NCBI GenBank assembly: GCA_937951955.1
Contig: CALGAD010000108.1
Location: forward strand, 62,001-126,000
Direction: 5' to 3'
Source: an uncultured Bacillaceae bacterium
GTDB lineage: Bacteria; Bacillota; Bacilli; Bacillales; Caldibacillaceae
DNA length: 64,000 bases
Every line of letters starts with the position of its first letter. Within the stretch, counting starts at the first letter, position 1. The position numbers and the translations under genes were made by a program. Below are positions 54,023 to 64,000 of this stretch, piece after piece. Under the pieces are notes generated by a model, which did no database searches, was not told where the DNA came from, and saw only the letters and a program-made list of their open reading frames with translations.

Positions 54023-55537
54023 TTGAGTATTAATGCTGCTGAAATCAGTGCCTTGCTAAAAAAGCAGATTGAAGACTATCAATCGGAATTAGAAGTTTCC
54101 GATATCGGTACCGTCATCGAGGTCGGTGATGGAATCGCCCGTATTCACGGACTCGATACGGTCATGAGCGGAGAGCTCGTCGAATTTAGCAATGGAACAA
54201 TGGGCATGGCCCAAAACCTGGAAGAAGATAATGTCGGGGTCATCATTTTAGGACCCTTTACCGATATTCACGAAGGGGATGAAGTCCGCAGAACGGGGCG
54301 GATTATGGAAGTGCCGGTCGGTGAAGAACTGATAGGCCGTGTTGTCAACCCCCTCGGTCAACCGATTGATGGTTTAGGACCTATTCATACAAAGAAAACC
54401 CGTCCGATTGAAAATCGTGCCCCGGGGGTCATGGATCGCCAAACCGTATTTGAGCCCCTGCAAACGGGAATCAAAGTCATTGATGCTTTAATTCCGATCG
54501 GTCGGGGACAGCGGGAATTGATAATCGGTGACAGACAGACGGGGAAAACAAGTATTGCTGTTGACACAATCATCAACCAAAAAGATGAAAACATGATTTG
54601 TATCTATGTCGCCATCGGTCAAAAAGAATCAACGGTACGGGCGACGGTTGAAACATTAAGAAAGCACGGGGCTTTAGACTACACCATCGTGATCAGTGCA
54701 TCGGCTTCCGATCCAGCACCATTGTTATACCTGGCTCCCTATGCGGGTGTAACCATGGGCGAAGAGTTCATGTATAACGGTAAACACGTACTGGTCATTT
54801 ACGATGACCTGTCCAAGCAAGCGGTTGCTTACCGGGAGCTTTCCCTGTTATTGCGCCGTCCACCAGGTCGTGAAGCCTATCCAGGTGACGTGTTCTACTT
54901 GCACTCTCGCCTATTAGAACGTGCGGCTAAATTGAGTGACGAAAAGGGCGGTGGATCATTAACAGCTTTGCCGATCATTGAAACGCAGGCTGGTGACATT
55001 TCAGCTTATATCCCGACAAACGTCATCTCGATTACCGACGGACAAATTTTCCTCGAATCCGATCTATTCTTCTCCGGTGTTCGTCCGGCGGTTAATGCAG
55101 GATTATCTGTATCACGGGTCGGTGGAAGCGCGCAAATTAAAGCGATGCGGAAAGTTGCGGGAACATTGCGCCTTGACCTCGCATCCTACCGGGAGCTGGA
55201 AGCTTTCGCCCAATTCGGATCGGATCTTGATAAGGCAACACAAGAAAAGTTGGCACGTGGGCAACGGACCGTTGAAGTCTTGAAACAAAACTTGAACAAA
55301 CCGATTGCGGTTGAAAAGCAAGTGATGATTTTATATGCCTTAACACGAGGTCATCTGGATGATATTCCAGTTGAAGATATTCAACGCTTTGAGGCGGAGT
55401 TCTTCGCCTGGTTAGATCAAACGAAACCGAAAGTTCTTGAGGAAATTAAGGAAACAGGAAACTTACCAGAAGATGAAGAGATGGAAAAAGTCATCAATGA
55501 ATTCAAAAAAGGATTTGTACGCTCCGATGAAAATTAA
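54023..55537 (+). CDS. atpA: F1 ATP synthase subunit alpha
   Basis: The 504-residue subunit has the P-loop GDRQTGKT at residues 169-176 and the arginine-finger region SVSRVGGSAQ. It carries the non-catalytic nucleotide sites. The start is TTG at 54023 with AAGGGGTGA 6 bases upstream. Confidence 0.98.
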   Translation: MSINAAEISALLKKQIEDYQSELEVSDIGTVIEVGDGIARIHGLDTVMSGELVEFSNGTMGMAQNLEEDNVGVIILGPFTDIHEGDEVRRTGRIMEVPVGEELIGRVVNPLGQPIDGLGPIHTKKTRPIENRAPGVMDRQTVFEPLQTGIKVIDALIPIGRGQRELIIGDRQTGKTSIAVDTIINQKDENMICIYVAIGQKESTVRATVETLRKHGALDYTIVISASASDPAPLLYLAPYAGVTMGEEFMYNGKHVLVIYDDLSKQAVAYRELSLLLRRPPGREAYPGDVFYLHSRLLERAAKLSDEKGGGSLTALPIIETQAGDISAYIPTNVISITDGQIFLESDLFFSGVRPAVNAGLSVSRVGGSAQIKAMRKVAGTLRLDLASYRELEAFAQFGSDLDKATQEKLARGQRTVEVLKQNLNKPIAVEKQVMILYALTRGHLDDIPVEDIQRFEAEFFAWLDQTKPKVLEEIKETGNLPEDEEMEKVINEFKKGFVRSDEN

Positions 55538-55585
55538 TCGCGTTGATGTTGCGAGAGGAATTCCGAACAAGGGTGGTGAACAAGC

Positions 55586-56443
55586 GTGGCATCGTTAATC
55601 GAGATTAAAAAGCGGATTAAATCGACGGAAAAAACGAGTCAAATTACAAAGGCGATGCAGATGGTCTCTTCTGCCAAATTGAGTCGGGCGGAAATGAGCG
55701 CCAAAGCCTTTGTTCCGTACATGGAAAAAATCAGGCAAGTCGTGGCCAGTGTCGCCAAAGGAGTCGATGAAGCCACCCATCCGATGCTCGTCAAAAGACC
55801 GGTGAAGCGCTCCTGCTATATAGTCATCACAAGTGACAGGGGGCTGGCCGGTCCGTTCAATAGCAATGTGATCCGGAAAGCGTATGAGGATATCACAAAA
55901 CGTCATCCGAACAATGATGGGTACGGGATTATCGCGATCGGTCGTGTCGGTTCCGAATTCTTTAAAAAGCGGAAGATGAATGTCATTATGGATTTCATCG
56001 GCGTGCATGATCATCCAACCTTTACCGAAATACAAGAGATTACCCAGCAGGCTGTAGGGATGTTCGTCGATGAAACGTTTGATGAAATATACATTTACTA
56101 CACCCATTTCATCACAGCTTTGAATCATCAAGTGGTGGCGAAAAAGGTCCTGCCGATTACGGATATCGGTGAAGCCGATGCGCGCTTATCTTATATTTTC
56201 GAACCGAATGCGGATGCGATTCTAGATGTATTGCTGCCTCAATATGCAGAAAGCATTATTTTTGGCAGTATTCTCGATAGTAAAGCATCCGAACACGCAT
56301 CGCGTATGACAGCCATGAAAAACGCTACCGACAATGCATATGAGTTGATTGAGACATTGACGCTTCATTATAACCGGACCCGTCAAGAGAAAATTACACA
56401 AGAAATTACCGAAGTCATCGGTGGTGCTCAGGCTATTCAGTAG
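55586..56443 (+). CDS. atpG: F1 ATP synthase subunit gamma
   Basis: The 285-residue central-shaft subunit has the typical ends: MASLIEIKKRIKSTEKTSQI and NRTRQEKITQEITEVIGGAQA. GTG at 55586 follows GGTGGTGA. A 223-base gap with an 11-bp hairpin separates it from atpD, unusual for an atp operon. Confidence 0.96.
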   Translation: MASLIEIKKRIKSTEKTSQITKAMQMVSSAKLSRAEMSAKAFVPYMEKIRQVVASVAKGVDEATHPMLVKRPVKRSCYIVITSDRGLAGPFNSNVIRKAYEDITKRHPNNDGYGIIAIGRVGSEFFKKRKMNVIMDFIGVHDHPTFTEIQEITQQAVGMFVDETFDEIYIYYTHFITALNHQVVAKKVLPITDIGEADARLSYIFEPNADAILDVLLPQYAESIIFGSILDSKASEHASRMTAMKNATDNAYELIETLTLHYNRTRQEKITQEITEVIGGAQAIQ

Positions 56444-56520
56444 GAAAAACCTTGCAATTTGACATTAAATCGGGTTCTTGCTTGTGAAAAAACACTGGAA
56501 GTTGTCTCCTGTCTAACGAT

Positions 56521-58088
<1,568 letters not shown>

Positions 58089-58110
58089 GAATCTAGGAGG
58101 CTGGAGAAAA

Positions 58111-58530
58111 TTGAAAACAATCGCAGTTAGCATCGTCACTCCTGATGGTCCCGTATATGAAAACGATGTGGAAATGGTCAGTACACGAGCGACGACGGGG
58201 GAAATCGGTATTTTGCCGGGGCACATTCCGATGCTCGCACCACTGGCCATCGGTGCAGTCCGTTTGAAAAAGAATAATGAAACGGACTATGTCGCCGTCA
58301 GTGGTGGATTTATTGAAGTGCAGCCGGATAAAGTTACCATTCTCGCCCAGGCAGCGGAACGGGCCGAAGACATCGATGTCGATCGTGCTGTTCGCGCCAA
58401 ACAGCGGGCGGAACAGAGACTCAGAGAACAAAAACAAGCGAATATTGATTTTAAACGCGCGGAAGCTTCTTTACGCAGGGCGATCAACCGTTTAAACGTC
58501 GCCAAATATGCTAAAGAAAAACGAAACTAA
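58111..58530 (+). CDS. atpC: F1 ATP synthase subunit epsilon
   Basis: The 139-residue protein has the N-terminal beta-barrel (VSIVTPDGPVYENDVEMVSTR, GEIGILPGHIPMLAPL) and two C-terminal helices that regulate ATP hydrolysis. TTG at 58111 follows AGGAGGCTGGAG. It ends the atp operon, followed by a terminator. Confidence 0.96.
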   Translation: MKTIAVSIVTPDGPVYENDVEMVSTRATTGEIGILPGHIPMLAPLAIGAVRLKKNNETDYVAVSGGFIEVQPDKVTILAQAAERAEDIDVDRAVRAKQRAEQRLREQKQANIDFKRAEASLRRAINRLNVAKYAKEKRN

Positions 58531-58537
58531 AATACGA

Positions 58538-58576
58538 TTCCCCTTTGCCAGGCGCCGGGTAGAGGGGAATTTTTTC
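58538..58576 (+). terminator. Terminator of the atp operon
   Basis: ATTCCCCT/AGGGGAAT is followed by TTTTTT. Confidence 0.88.
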
Positions 58577-58688
58577 GGGAACTCCGGCAGGCATGGCACG
58601 TCCCTTTTATCCCCTCACTGAAACTTTTTTGCTGTTGATTCGTCATATCATGCAGAGCTTTTTCGCGATGTAAACGGGAAAACAGTTC

Positions 58689-58812
58689 TGTGGATAAATT
58701 TTACAAAGGATTGTGGATAAACCAGTGGACAATTGTGGAAAATATGTGGATAATCACCAGTTTGCGGGGGGAAATTGTGGATTAGCTCTCCCAACCTGAA
58801 CAAATTTCCACA
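58689..58812. promoter_or_regulatory. Second DnaA-box cluster, between atpC and ywzB
   Basis: Three perfect reverse boxes TGTGGATAA lie at 58689, 58712 and 58745. Near matches lie at 58724 (AGTGGACAA), 58734 (TGTGGAAAA), 58776 (TGTGGATTA) and 58804 (ATTTCCACA, forward). The cluster sits 100-230 bases before ywzB. Confidence 0.75.
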
Positions 58813-58919
58813 AATGTAAATCACTGGTTTTCCTTGACATTTTATTACGAATTTTTGGCTCACTATGATACAATGGTTATTGTGCATAATTAAAATTTTT
58901 AGCCTTAGGGGGGCGTGCC

Positions 58920-59156
58920 ATGCTAGAAAATATAGGAATCAACAGCTTATTGAGCATTGTATCCCACCTTGTTTTTATCGGTCTGACCTGGTGGGCACTA
59001 CAGGCATTGGATTACGAAAGATTTTTACGAAAGAATAGGGTTGCTCAAGCCCGCCTCCTGTATCTTTTAATCGCAATTGCGATTGGTTCCACAGTAAGCA
59101 ATTTCTTCTTAGACTATCTTTTCTGGACGCAGCAAATCCCCTATCTTCTCAATTAA
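58920..59156 (+). CDS. ywzB: DUF1146 family small membrane protein
   Basis: The 78-residue protein has two membrane helices (LLSIVSHLVFIGLTWWALQAL and LLYLLIAIAIGSTVSNFFL) and matches YwzB (DUF1146). Function unknown. GGGGGGCG lies before the ATG. Its place after the atp operon is conserved in Bacillus. Confidence 0.9.
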   Translation: MLENIGINSLLSIVSHLVFIGLTWWALQALDYERFLRKNRVAQARLLYLLIAIAIGSTVSNFFLDYLFWTQQIPYLLN

Positions 59157-59393
59157 ATAAAATGACATTTTAATGGAAAATTGGAAAAAACTTTTATCGA
59201 GAAAGCTCGAAAATAGTTAAAAAATACTCTTTTCAAGAAAATTGTTTTCGCATACAATACTTAAAGAGTGAAATATTTAACAAAACCAAAAAGGAAAGCT
59301 GTACATACGCTTTTCTTGTCAAATTGTGACGACTTTTACCATGTATGTTCCTTTCTCTTTTTACCAACAATGATGGTAAAGGGGGAGGGGAAT

Positions 59394-60143
59394 ATGGATA
59401 AAAGATACTTTTTACATGTCCTAGTATTGATCGGCTTTCTCATTTTTATACCGATATTTCATTTCAGCAAGGCCACTGTAGCAAATCAGTCGGATTTGAA
59501 TAAACTATTGGAAATGGTACAAATTCATGATGGAAAATTGACACAGTGGCAAGTCCTGGCAAGAGATTCCCTGGATGACACACTTTCAAGAGAAGACCTT
59601 GACCAGATGATCTCCTCATGGAAGAAACATTATTCCCATTTTTCCTGGAACTATATGGAAAATGACGGAAAAATAAAATGGATTGGTCAATATTACAATG
59701 AACAATTAAAAACTGTCGAACAACTCCAACTAACGGTTGACCTCTCATCAACAACCCTTCACGGTTTTGTGATTTATGAGATGAAAAGCACGTGTTGGAA
59801 GGAACAGGATTTTCCACGAATAGAAAAAGAATTGCAAGCGAAGATAGCGAATATTTTTGAAACAACTCCAGAAGTATTTTCGACAATCCAGGGTACGTTG
59901 ACTGATGAAAATACAGCTTTGATGGAGCAAACCTTGTTGTTTGCTCACGATTTGCAGGCGGATATCGTCGAAATGGTTCATGAACCAACTTTTGTTGCCT
60001 TAACGGCCTATAGCCCTCATTTTTCGAGGGAATTACAAACAAAAAATGACGTATTTAATGTCCAAATTTCTTTACGTACAGATGATAACGGAAAAGAAAC
60101 ACGATTTGCCATTGGAACACCTATCTTAACGGATGAATATTAA
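59394..60143 (+). CDS. ywmB: YwmB family TATA-box-binding-like secreted protein
   Basis: The 249-residue protein has a signal-like helix (FLHVLVLIGFLIFIPIFHFS) and the YwmB fold, two repeats of a helix-grip type (residues 35-130 and 150-245), known from the TATA-box binding protein-like YwmB structure. Its function is unknown. I start at ATG 59394 (AAAGGGGGAGGGG upstream), not at 59268, where there is no site. It precedes murAA, as in B. subtilis. Confidence 0.86.
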   Translation: MDKRYFLHVLVLIGFLIFIPIFHFSKATVANQSDLNKLLEMVQIHDGKLTQWQVLARDSLDDTLSREDLDQMISSWKKHYSHFSWNYMENDGKIKWIGQYYNEQLKTVEQLQLTVDLSSTTLHGFVIYEMKSTCWKEQDFPRIEKELQAKIANIFETTPEVFSTIQGTLTDENTALMEQTLLFAHDLQADIVEMVHEPTFVALTAYSPHFSRELQTKNDVFNVQISLRTDDNGKETRFAIGTPILTDEY

Positions 60144-60175
60144 TAAACAGACACTGGACGCGGAGGGGAATTCAC

Positions 60176-61501
60176 TTGGAAAAAATCATCATCCGCGGCG
60201 GGAAAAAATTGAACGGCACTGTTAAAGTAGAGGGAGCCAAAAATGCCGTTTTACCTGTGATCGCCGCTTCATTATTAGCTGAAAAAGGAAAGAGTGTGAT
60301 TAAAGATGTACCGGCTCTCTCAGATGTATATACGATCAATGAAGTACTTCGTCATTTGAATGCAGATGTTACATTTGAAAACAATACGGTTACAATAGAT
60401 GCATCCAATAATCTACGTGAAGAGGCACCATTCGAATATGTTCGTAAAATGAGGGCGTCCGTTCTTGTGATGGGACCTCTTTTGGCCCGGTTGAACCGAG
60501 CACGTGTCGCTCTGCCGGGAGGTTGTGCTATTGGACAAAGGCCAATCGATCAACATTTAAAAGGTTTCGAAGCGATGGGTGCCGTCGTTAAGGTTGGGAA
60601 TGGCTTTATTGATGCGCGAGTTGATGGTCGCCTGAAAGGAGCCAAGATTTATTTAGACATCCCAAGTGTTGGCGCTACAGAAAATATCATGATGGCCGCC
60701 ACCCTTGCCGAGGGCACGACCATCATCGAAAACTGTGCGAAAGAACCGGAAATTGTTGATCTGGCCAATTATTTAAATAAGATGGGTGCAATCGTTAAAG
60801 GTGCCGGTACCGAAACGATCCGCATTGAAGGTGTGGAGTCGTTAACGGGCTGTGAACATACAGTGATCCCTGATCGCATTGAAGCAGGGACTTTTATTAC
60901 GGCAGCAGCCATTACCGGTGGGAACATTTTAGTGAAAGGCGCTGTTCCTGAACATATCTCCGCGCTCATCGCCAAAATGGAAGAGATGGGTGTACGGTTC
61001 GAAGAAGAAGACGGCGGATTGCGTGTAATCGCACCGGAAAAATTAAAGGCCGTTGATATTAAAACAATGCCTTATCCGGGCTTTCCGACCGATATGCAGC
61101 CACAAATGATGGCGCTGCTTTTACGTGCCCATGGAACTAGTATGGTAACGGAAACGGTATTTGAAAATCGCTTCATGCATGTGGAAGAATTCCGCCGGAT
61201 GAATGCGAATATTAAAATTGAGGGTCGTTCGGTTATTATCAATGGTCCTTATAACTTGCAAGGGGCAGAAGTCGCCTCAACGGACCTGCGGGCTGGTGCC
61301 GCATTGGTTATCGCCGGCTTGGCTGCTGATGGGTTCACGCGGGTAACGGAACTTCATCATATTGACCGCGGTTATGTCGATTTCCATAAGAAATTGCAAC
61401 AGCTCGGTGCAGATATTGAACGGGTATCCGAATCCGATACTGTTGAAATCGATTCGGAAGGATTGGAGACAATCAATCCGATCGCTGCCAATTTGAACTA
61501 G
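60176..61501 (+). CDS. murAA: UDP-GlcNAc 1-carboxyvinyltransferase 1 (MurAA)
   Basis: The 441-residue protein has active Cys117 in LPGGCAIGQRPIDQH and RMNANIKIEG. It is the main MurA enzyme in B. subtilis, starting peptidoglycan precursor synthesis. TTG at 60176 has GGAGGGG 6 bases upstream. The paralogue murAB lies at 31244. In B. subtilis spoIID follows murAA; here array E and a sugar-import locus follow. Confidence 0.95.
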   Translation: MEKIIIRGGKKLNGTVKVEGAKNAVLPVIAASLLAEKGKSVIKDVPALSDVYTINEVLRHLNADVTFENNTVTIDASNNLREEAPFEYVRKMRASVLVMGPLLARLNRARVALPGGCAIGQRPIDQHLKGFEAMGAVVKVGNGFIDARVDGRLKGAKIYLDIPSVGATENIMMAATLAEGTTIIENCAKEPEIVDLANYLNKMGAIVKGAGTETIRIEGVESLTGCEHTVIPDRIEAGTFITAAAITGGNILVKGAVPEHISALIAKMEEMGVRFEEEDGGLRVIAPEKLKAVDIKTMPYPGFPTDMQPQMMALLLRAHGTSMVTETVFENRFMHVEEFRRMNANIKIEGRSVIINGPYNLQGAEVASTDLRAGAALVIAGLAADGFTRVTELHHIDRGYVDFHKKLQQLGADIERVSESDTVEIDSEGLETINPIAANLN

Positions 61502-61502
61502 A

Positions 61503-61542
61503 TAGTAAAAGGTTGGATAACAAAAAATCCAACCTTTTACTA
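61503..61542. terminator. Terminator-like palindrome of murAA
   Basis: TAGTAAAAGGTTGGAT and ATCCAACCTTTTACTA form a perfect 16-bp stem with an 8-base loop. There is no long T run after it, but the stem is very strong. Confidence 0.65.
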
Positions 61543-61637
61543 TTTGTAAAAATATGATCCGTTTACAAAACTTGACCGTAATCAGCCGAAAAATTGAAGA
61601 GTAAAATAAATATGAATACCGGGGTGTGTCAAGAATA

Positions 61638-61791
61638 CGCGAAACATTTGCTGAACTTCGCGAAAAAAGACTTGCGATTCGCGAAAAAAGTCGTCTTACT
61701 CGCGAAAGCTTTTTGCAAAATTACGAAAGAACGCTTCTAACTCGCGAAATCAATCAAAAATATCGCGAAAGATACGATGCCTTACGCGACA
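61638..61791 (+). repeat. 21-bp phased TCGCGAAA array E (8 units)
   Basis: The G of GAAA lies at 61641, 61662, 61683, 61704, 61725, 61746, 61767 and 61788 (last unit GACA), each 21 bases apart. A decayed copy, TTCACAAAC, follows at 61808. A short frame through the array (61626-61823) would encode Arg-Glu every seven residues. Confidence 0.92.
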
Positions 61792-61852
61792 GTTCGATAT
61801 ATTTTCACAAACATTACTGGTAATAAGTATTGAAAATCACGGTAAATTATTC

Positions 61853-61895
61853 AAACGGCTTTAGCTAATAAACATGCTAAAGCCGTTTAATTTTT
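61853..61895 (+). terminator. Terminator after array E
   Basis: AAACGGCTTTAGC/GCTAAAGCCGTTT is followed by AATTTTT. Confidence 0.85.
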
Positions 61896-62176
61896 CATGC
61901 ATTTTAGGAATAGCTAGTGATTAACGAAAATCAAAAAGAGTGATTGTGAATAATTTCCAAATACATTCGTGAAATTCTGGTAAGATGATTATAGATATTT
62001 GCAAACGCAAGCAGTTTTATAGAACGAACTTCCTGATAGATAAAACTAATAATTAGCCGCTGCGGAATAGGCTCCTGACATCAATGCTTTGATATTTTAA
62101 AAATATTCATTAAAGGAACGGAAAAACACGTGTTGGTTGCAGCGGGTTTCTATAAAAGCAAAAGAGGGTGGATTAT

Positions 62177-62947
62177 TTGATCGACATTGCTAAGTTGATT
62201 GAGGGGAAAACCAATTTAACAGAACTGGATATTCAAATTTTAGAGTATATCGTTGCGCATATTGATGATGCCTTGCAAATGGGAGTTCGTGAAATCGCCA
62301 GGGAAAATTATACATCCCCAGCTACAGTCGTACGGTTATCAAAAAAGCTCGGTTATAAAGGGTTTATTGATATGTGTTATGAGCTGAAGCCGCTAATCAA
62401 AAAGATAGAAACAGCTCAAAGAAATGCGCAGAATGACTTTCACGAAACGAATAAAATTGATTTCTTCACATATCAAACAAAAGAAGATATTGATGCATTT
62501 ATCCAAAATGTTTTATGTTTAGAAAATAAATTTATCTTTATTTATGCCACCGGTTTTTCGGCGATAGCCGCGGAATATATTCAAAAAAAATTATTAGTAC
62601 TGGGAAAAAAATCAATTTTAGCTACAGCGACAGATTCGATCGGCGTCTTTGAAAGTAATTTAACGGATATTGGCGCACTCATAGTCATATCCAAATCCGG
62701 TGAAACGAAAAAGGTTGTTGAGAAATGTAAGATTGCTGCGGAAAAAGGGATATATATCGTATCCTTTACGAAGGAAGCGGAAAATACAGTTGCGAAAATG
62801 TCCGATCTCAACATTAAAATCTACGATGATTACAAATTGGATGATCGCAATATGTTACCGAATAATTTTTTCCCGCGCCTATTGACCGTCTTTGAATTTT
62901 TAATCAAACAATACTTCCAATTAAAAGTCGATTCACCAACAAAATAA
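62177..62947 (+). CDS. RpiR/GlvR family transcriptional regulator
   Basis: The 256-residue protein has an N-terminal HTH of the RpiR type (MGVREIARENYTSPATVVRLSKKLGYKGFIDMCYELKPL) and an SIS sugar-phosphate domain (FIYATGFSAIAAEYIQKKLLVLGKK, VISKSGETKKVVEKC). Such regulators sense sugar phosphates. It precedes a PTS permease, so it likely controls it; B. subtilis GlvR (malA operon) is a precedent. TTG at 62177 lies 6 bases after GAGGGTGG; GTG 62168 is an alternative. Confidence 0.88.
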   Translation: MIDIAKLIEGKTNLTELDIQILEYIVAHIDDALQMGVREIARENYTSPATVVRLSKKLGYKGFIDMCYELKPLIKKIETAQRNAQNDFHETNKIDFFTYQTKEDIDAFIQNVLCLENKFIFIYATGFSAIAAEYIQKKLLVLGKKSILATATDSIGVFESNLTDIGALIVISKSGETKKVVEKCKIAAEKGIYIVSFTKEAENTVAKMSDLNIKIYDDYKLDDRNMLPNNFFPRLLTVFEFLIKQYFQLKVDSPTK

Positions 62948-62958
62948 CGTAAAGTAAT

Positions 62959-62993
62959 GAAACGTGTTTCAAAAAGTGAAACACGTTTTTATT
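62959..62993 (+). terminator. Terminator between rpiR and PTS gene
   Basis: AAACGTGTTTC/GAAACACGTTT is followed by TTATT. Confidence 0.85.
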
Positions 62994-63019
62994 ATGCCAA
63001 ATTCCATTTACAGGAAAAT

Positions 63020-63033
63020 GGTAAGGGTTTACA
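63020..63033 (+). promoter_or_regulatory. Candidate catabolite-responsive element upstream of PTS gene
   Basis: GGTAAGGGTTTACA agrees with TGWAANCGNTNWCA except at two positions (first base and the C of CG). It lies 22 bases before the PTS start. Confidence 0.3.
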
Positions 63034-63054
63034 CTGAACTTGGAGGTGCTAGAA

Positions 63055-64000
63055 ATGAAGGAAAAAGTAATGACAGAAATGCAAAGGTTTTCAAAAGCGT
63101 TATTTATTCCCGTTCTCATTCTACCAATTGCCGGTATCTTAATTGCTCTCGGTAATATTTTTACCAATGCCCGATTGATTGAAGCCGTTCCTTTTCTGGA
63201 TAATCCAATAACGAAAGGTTTCGGTTCGATTTTATCCGGCTCTCTCGTATCGATCTTGGGTAACTTAGGACTTATTTTCTGTGTTGGTTTAGCGGTTGGT
63301 TTGGCAAAAGAGAAAAAATCCGTAGCCGGTTTTACTTCCGTATTAACTTATCTCGTATTTATAAATGCAATGAATAAGTTTATGGAGCTAGCCGGGTTAT
63401 TAGTTGAAGCGGAAGCTTTACGCGGTTCCGGTCAAACCCTTGTTTTAGGTGTGCAAATCCTAGATATGGGTGTGTTCCTTGGAATCATCCTCGGAATCAT
63501 AACCGCCTGGGCTCATAACAAATTTATTAATAAAGAATTTGAAGGGGCTTTCCAGATTTACGGTGGTTCTCGATTCGTCTTTATCGTCCTGATCCCGATT
63601 GTTGTTCTATTAGCGATTGTCCTGACATTTATCTGGCCGATTTTCCAGGGATGGATTAATAGTTTAGGTGTATTCATGAACAAATCTGGTAATTTCGGAA
63701 TCTTCCTATACGGAATGCTAGAGAGACTATTAATTCCAACCGGATTACACCACCTCGTCTATACTCCTTTCCTTTATACTTCTTTAGGTGGTGTGGCTGA
63801 AGTGGGTGGACAGGTCTTTGAAGGTGCTAGAAACATCTATTTTGCGGAAATCACTGATCCCAGTGTCAAAGTCTTATCGGAAACAGTGATTTGGGATGCT
63901 CGCGGAATTTCCAAAATGTACGGCTTACTCGGTGCCTGTTTAGCGATGTACCACACGGCCAAGCCGGAAAATAAAACGAAAGTAAGAGCGATCTTGATTC
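63055..64000 (+). CDS. PTS EIIC permease, alpha-glucoside/maltose (MalP/GlvC) type, truncated at window end
   Basis: The frame is open to the last base, so the C-terminus, and probably a IIB domain, lie outside. The visible 315 residues contain about eight membrane helices, and LERLLIPTGLHHLVYTPF plus ISKMYGLLGACLAMY resemble the alpha-glucoside/glucose EIIC family. It imports and phosphorylates a sugar, perhaps maltose or another alpha-glucoside. CTTGGAGGTG lies 7 bases before the ATG. The upstream RpiR regulator supports a sugar-phosphate operon. Confidence 0.88.
   Translation, partial: MKEKVMTEMQRFSKALFIPVLILPIAGILIALGNIFTNARLIEAVPFLDNPITKGFGSILSGSLVSILGNLGLIFCVGLAVGLAKEKKSVAGFTSVLTYLVFINAMNKFMELAGLLVEAEALRGSGQTLVLGVQILDMGVFLGIILGIITAWAHNKFINKEFEGAFQIYGGSRFVFIVLIPIVVLLAIVLTFIWPIFQGWINSLGVFMNKSGNFGIFLYGMLERLLIPTGLHHLVYTPFLYTSLGGVAEVGGQVFEGARNIYFAEITDPSVKVLSETVIWDARGISKMYGLLGACLAMYHTAKPENKTKVRAILI

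Larger units (their letters stand above)
61543..62176. other. Intergenic region murAA-rpiR
   Basis: It holds array E, a terminator at 61853-61895 and the leader of the RpiR gene. The remaining 280 bases are AT-rich with no assigned promoter. The two terminators (61503, 61853) flank the array. Confidence 0.5.

Noticed and set aside
61626..61823. 65-residue Arg/Glu-rich frame as a gene
   Set aside because: It is a by-product of the 21-base period; it has no clear ribosome binding site, and other arrays are not open in the matching frame.
62957..62972. TGAAACGTGTTTCA as a catabolite-responsive element
   Set aside because: The central CG of the consensus is displaced, and the sequence is the stem of the terminator after the RpiR gene.

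Overview
The window is a 64 kb piece of a chromosome from a spore-forming member of the Bacillaceae (Firmicutes). The evidence is gene content and order. The spore genes gerQ, cwlJ, rsfA, pbpG, spo0F and spoIIR are present, start codons are often TTG or GTG behind strong AGGAGG-type ribosome binding sites, and the order closely follows the ywd-ywf-ywh-ywi-ywj-ywk-ywl-ywm stretch of Bacillus subtilis. The genus cannot be fixed from the sequence alone. No tRNA, rRNA, prophage, complete insertion sequence or CRISPR array was found.

Layout. 0-13.3 kb: the 3' part of a GH31 glycosidase, then ywdI, ywdK, gerQ and cwlJ (minus), pta, lipL, rsfA (minus), ywfO, ywgA, an M50 protease, ywhD, pbpG (minus) and ywiB. 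13.5-24.3 kb: a fatty/branched-acid degradation block under a near-perfect FadR-like palindrome: fadF, thiolase, two paralogous acyl-CoA dehydrogenases, a TetR regulator and the fused isobutyryl-CoA mutase icmF. 24.6-38.8 kb: a housekeeping run with rpoE, pyrG (with a recognisable CTP-sensing attenuator), ywjG, spo0F, fbaA, tal, murAB, glpX, rho, rpmE, tdk, prfA and prmC. 39.0-47.1 kb: spoIIR, tsaC (behind a DnaA-box cluster), mntP, ywlE, a chemotaxis receptor, ywlG, glyA and upp. 47.2-50.8 kb: mnaA and a Vpr-like secreted subtilase. 51.4-58.5 kb: the complete F1Fo ATP synthase operon atpIBEFHAGDC. 58.6-61.5 kb: a second DnaA-box cluster, ywzB, ywmB and murAA. 61.5-64 kb: synteny with B. subtilis ends, and an RpiR regulator and a truncated PTS sugar permease follow.

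The most unusual content is a family of five intergenic arrays (18.37-18.74, 19.93-20.11, 38.81-38.96, 44.69-44.76 and 61.64-61.79 kb). In each, a short motif, consensus WTCGCGAAAS around the palindrome TTCGCGAA, recurs at almost exactly 21 bp while the 11-12 bases between copies are unrelated. I count 42 clear copies. Twenty-one base pairs is two helical turns, so all copies in an array face the same side of the DNA. The arrays lie in both orientations relative to flanking genes and are not consistently open reading frames. They look like phased protein-binding arrays, or a dispersed repeat family, and I know of no described function for them.

The genes are mostly core functions: acetate overflow (pta), lipoylation (lipL), beta-oxidation (fad block), the upper glycolytic/gluconeogenic node (fbaA, tal, glpX), pyrimidine salvage and synthesis (pyrG, tdk, upp), peptidoglycan precursor synthesis (murAA, murAB, mnaA), translation (rpmE, prfA, prmC, tsaC), transcription (rpoE, rho), energy (atp) and sporulation/germination.
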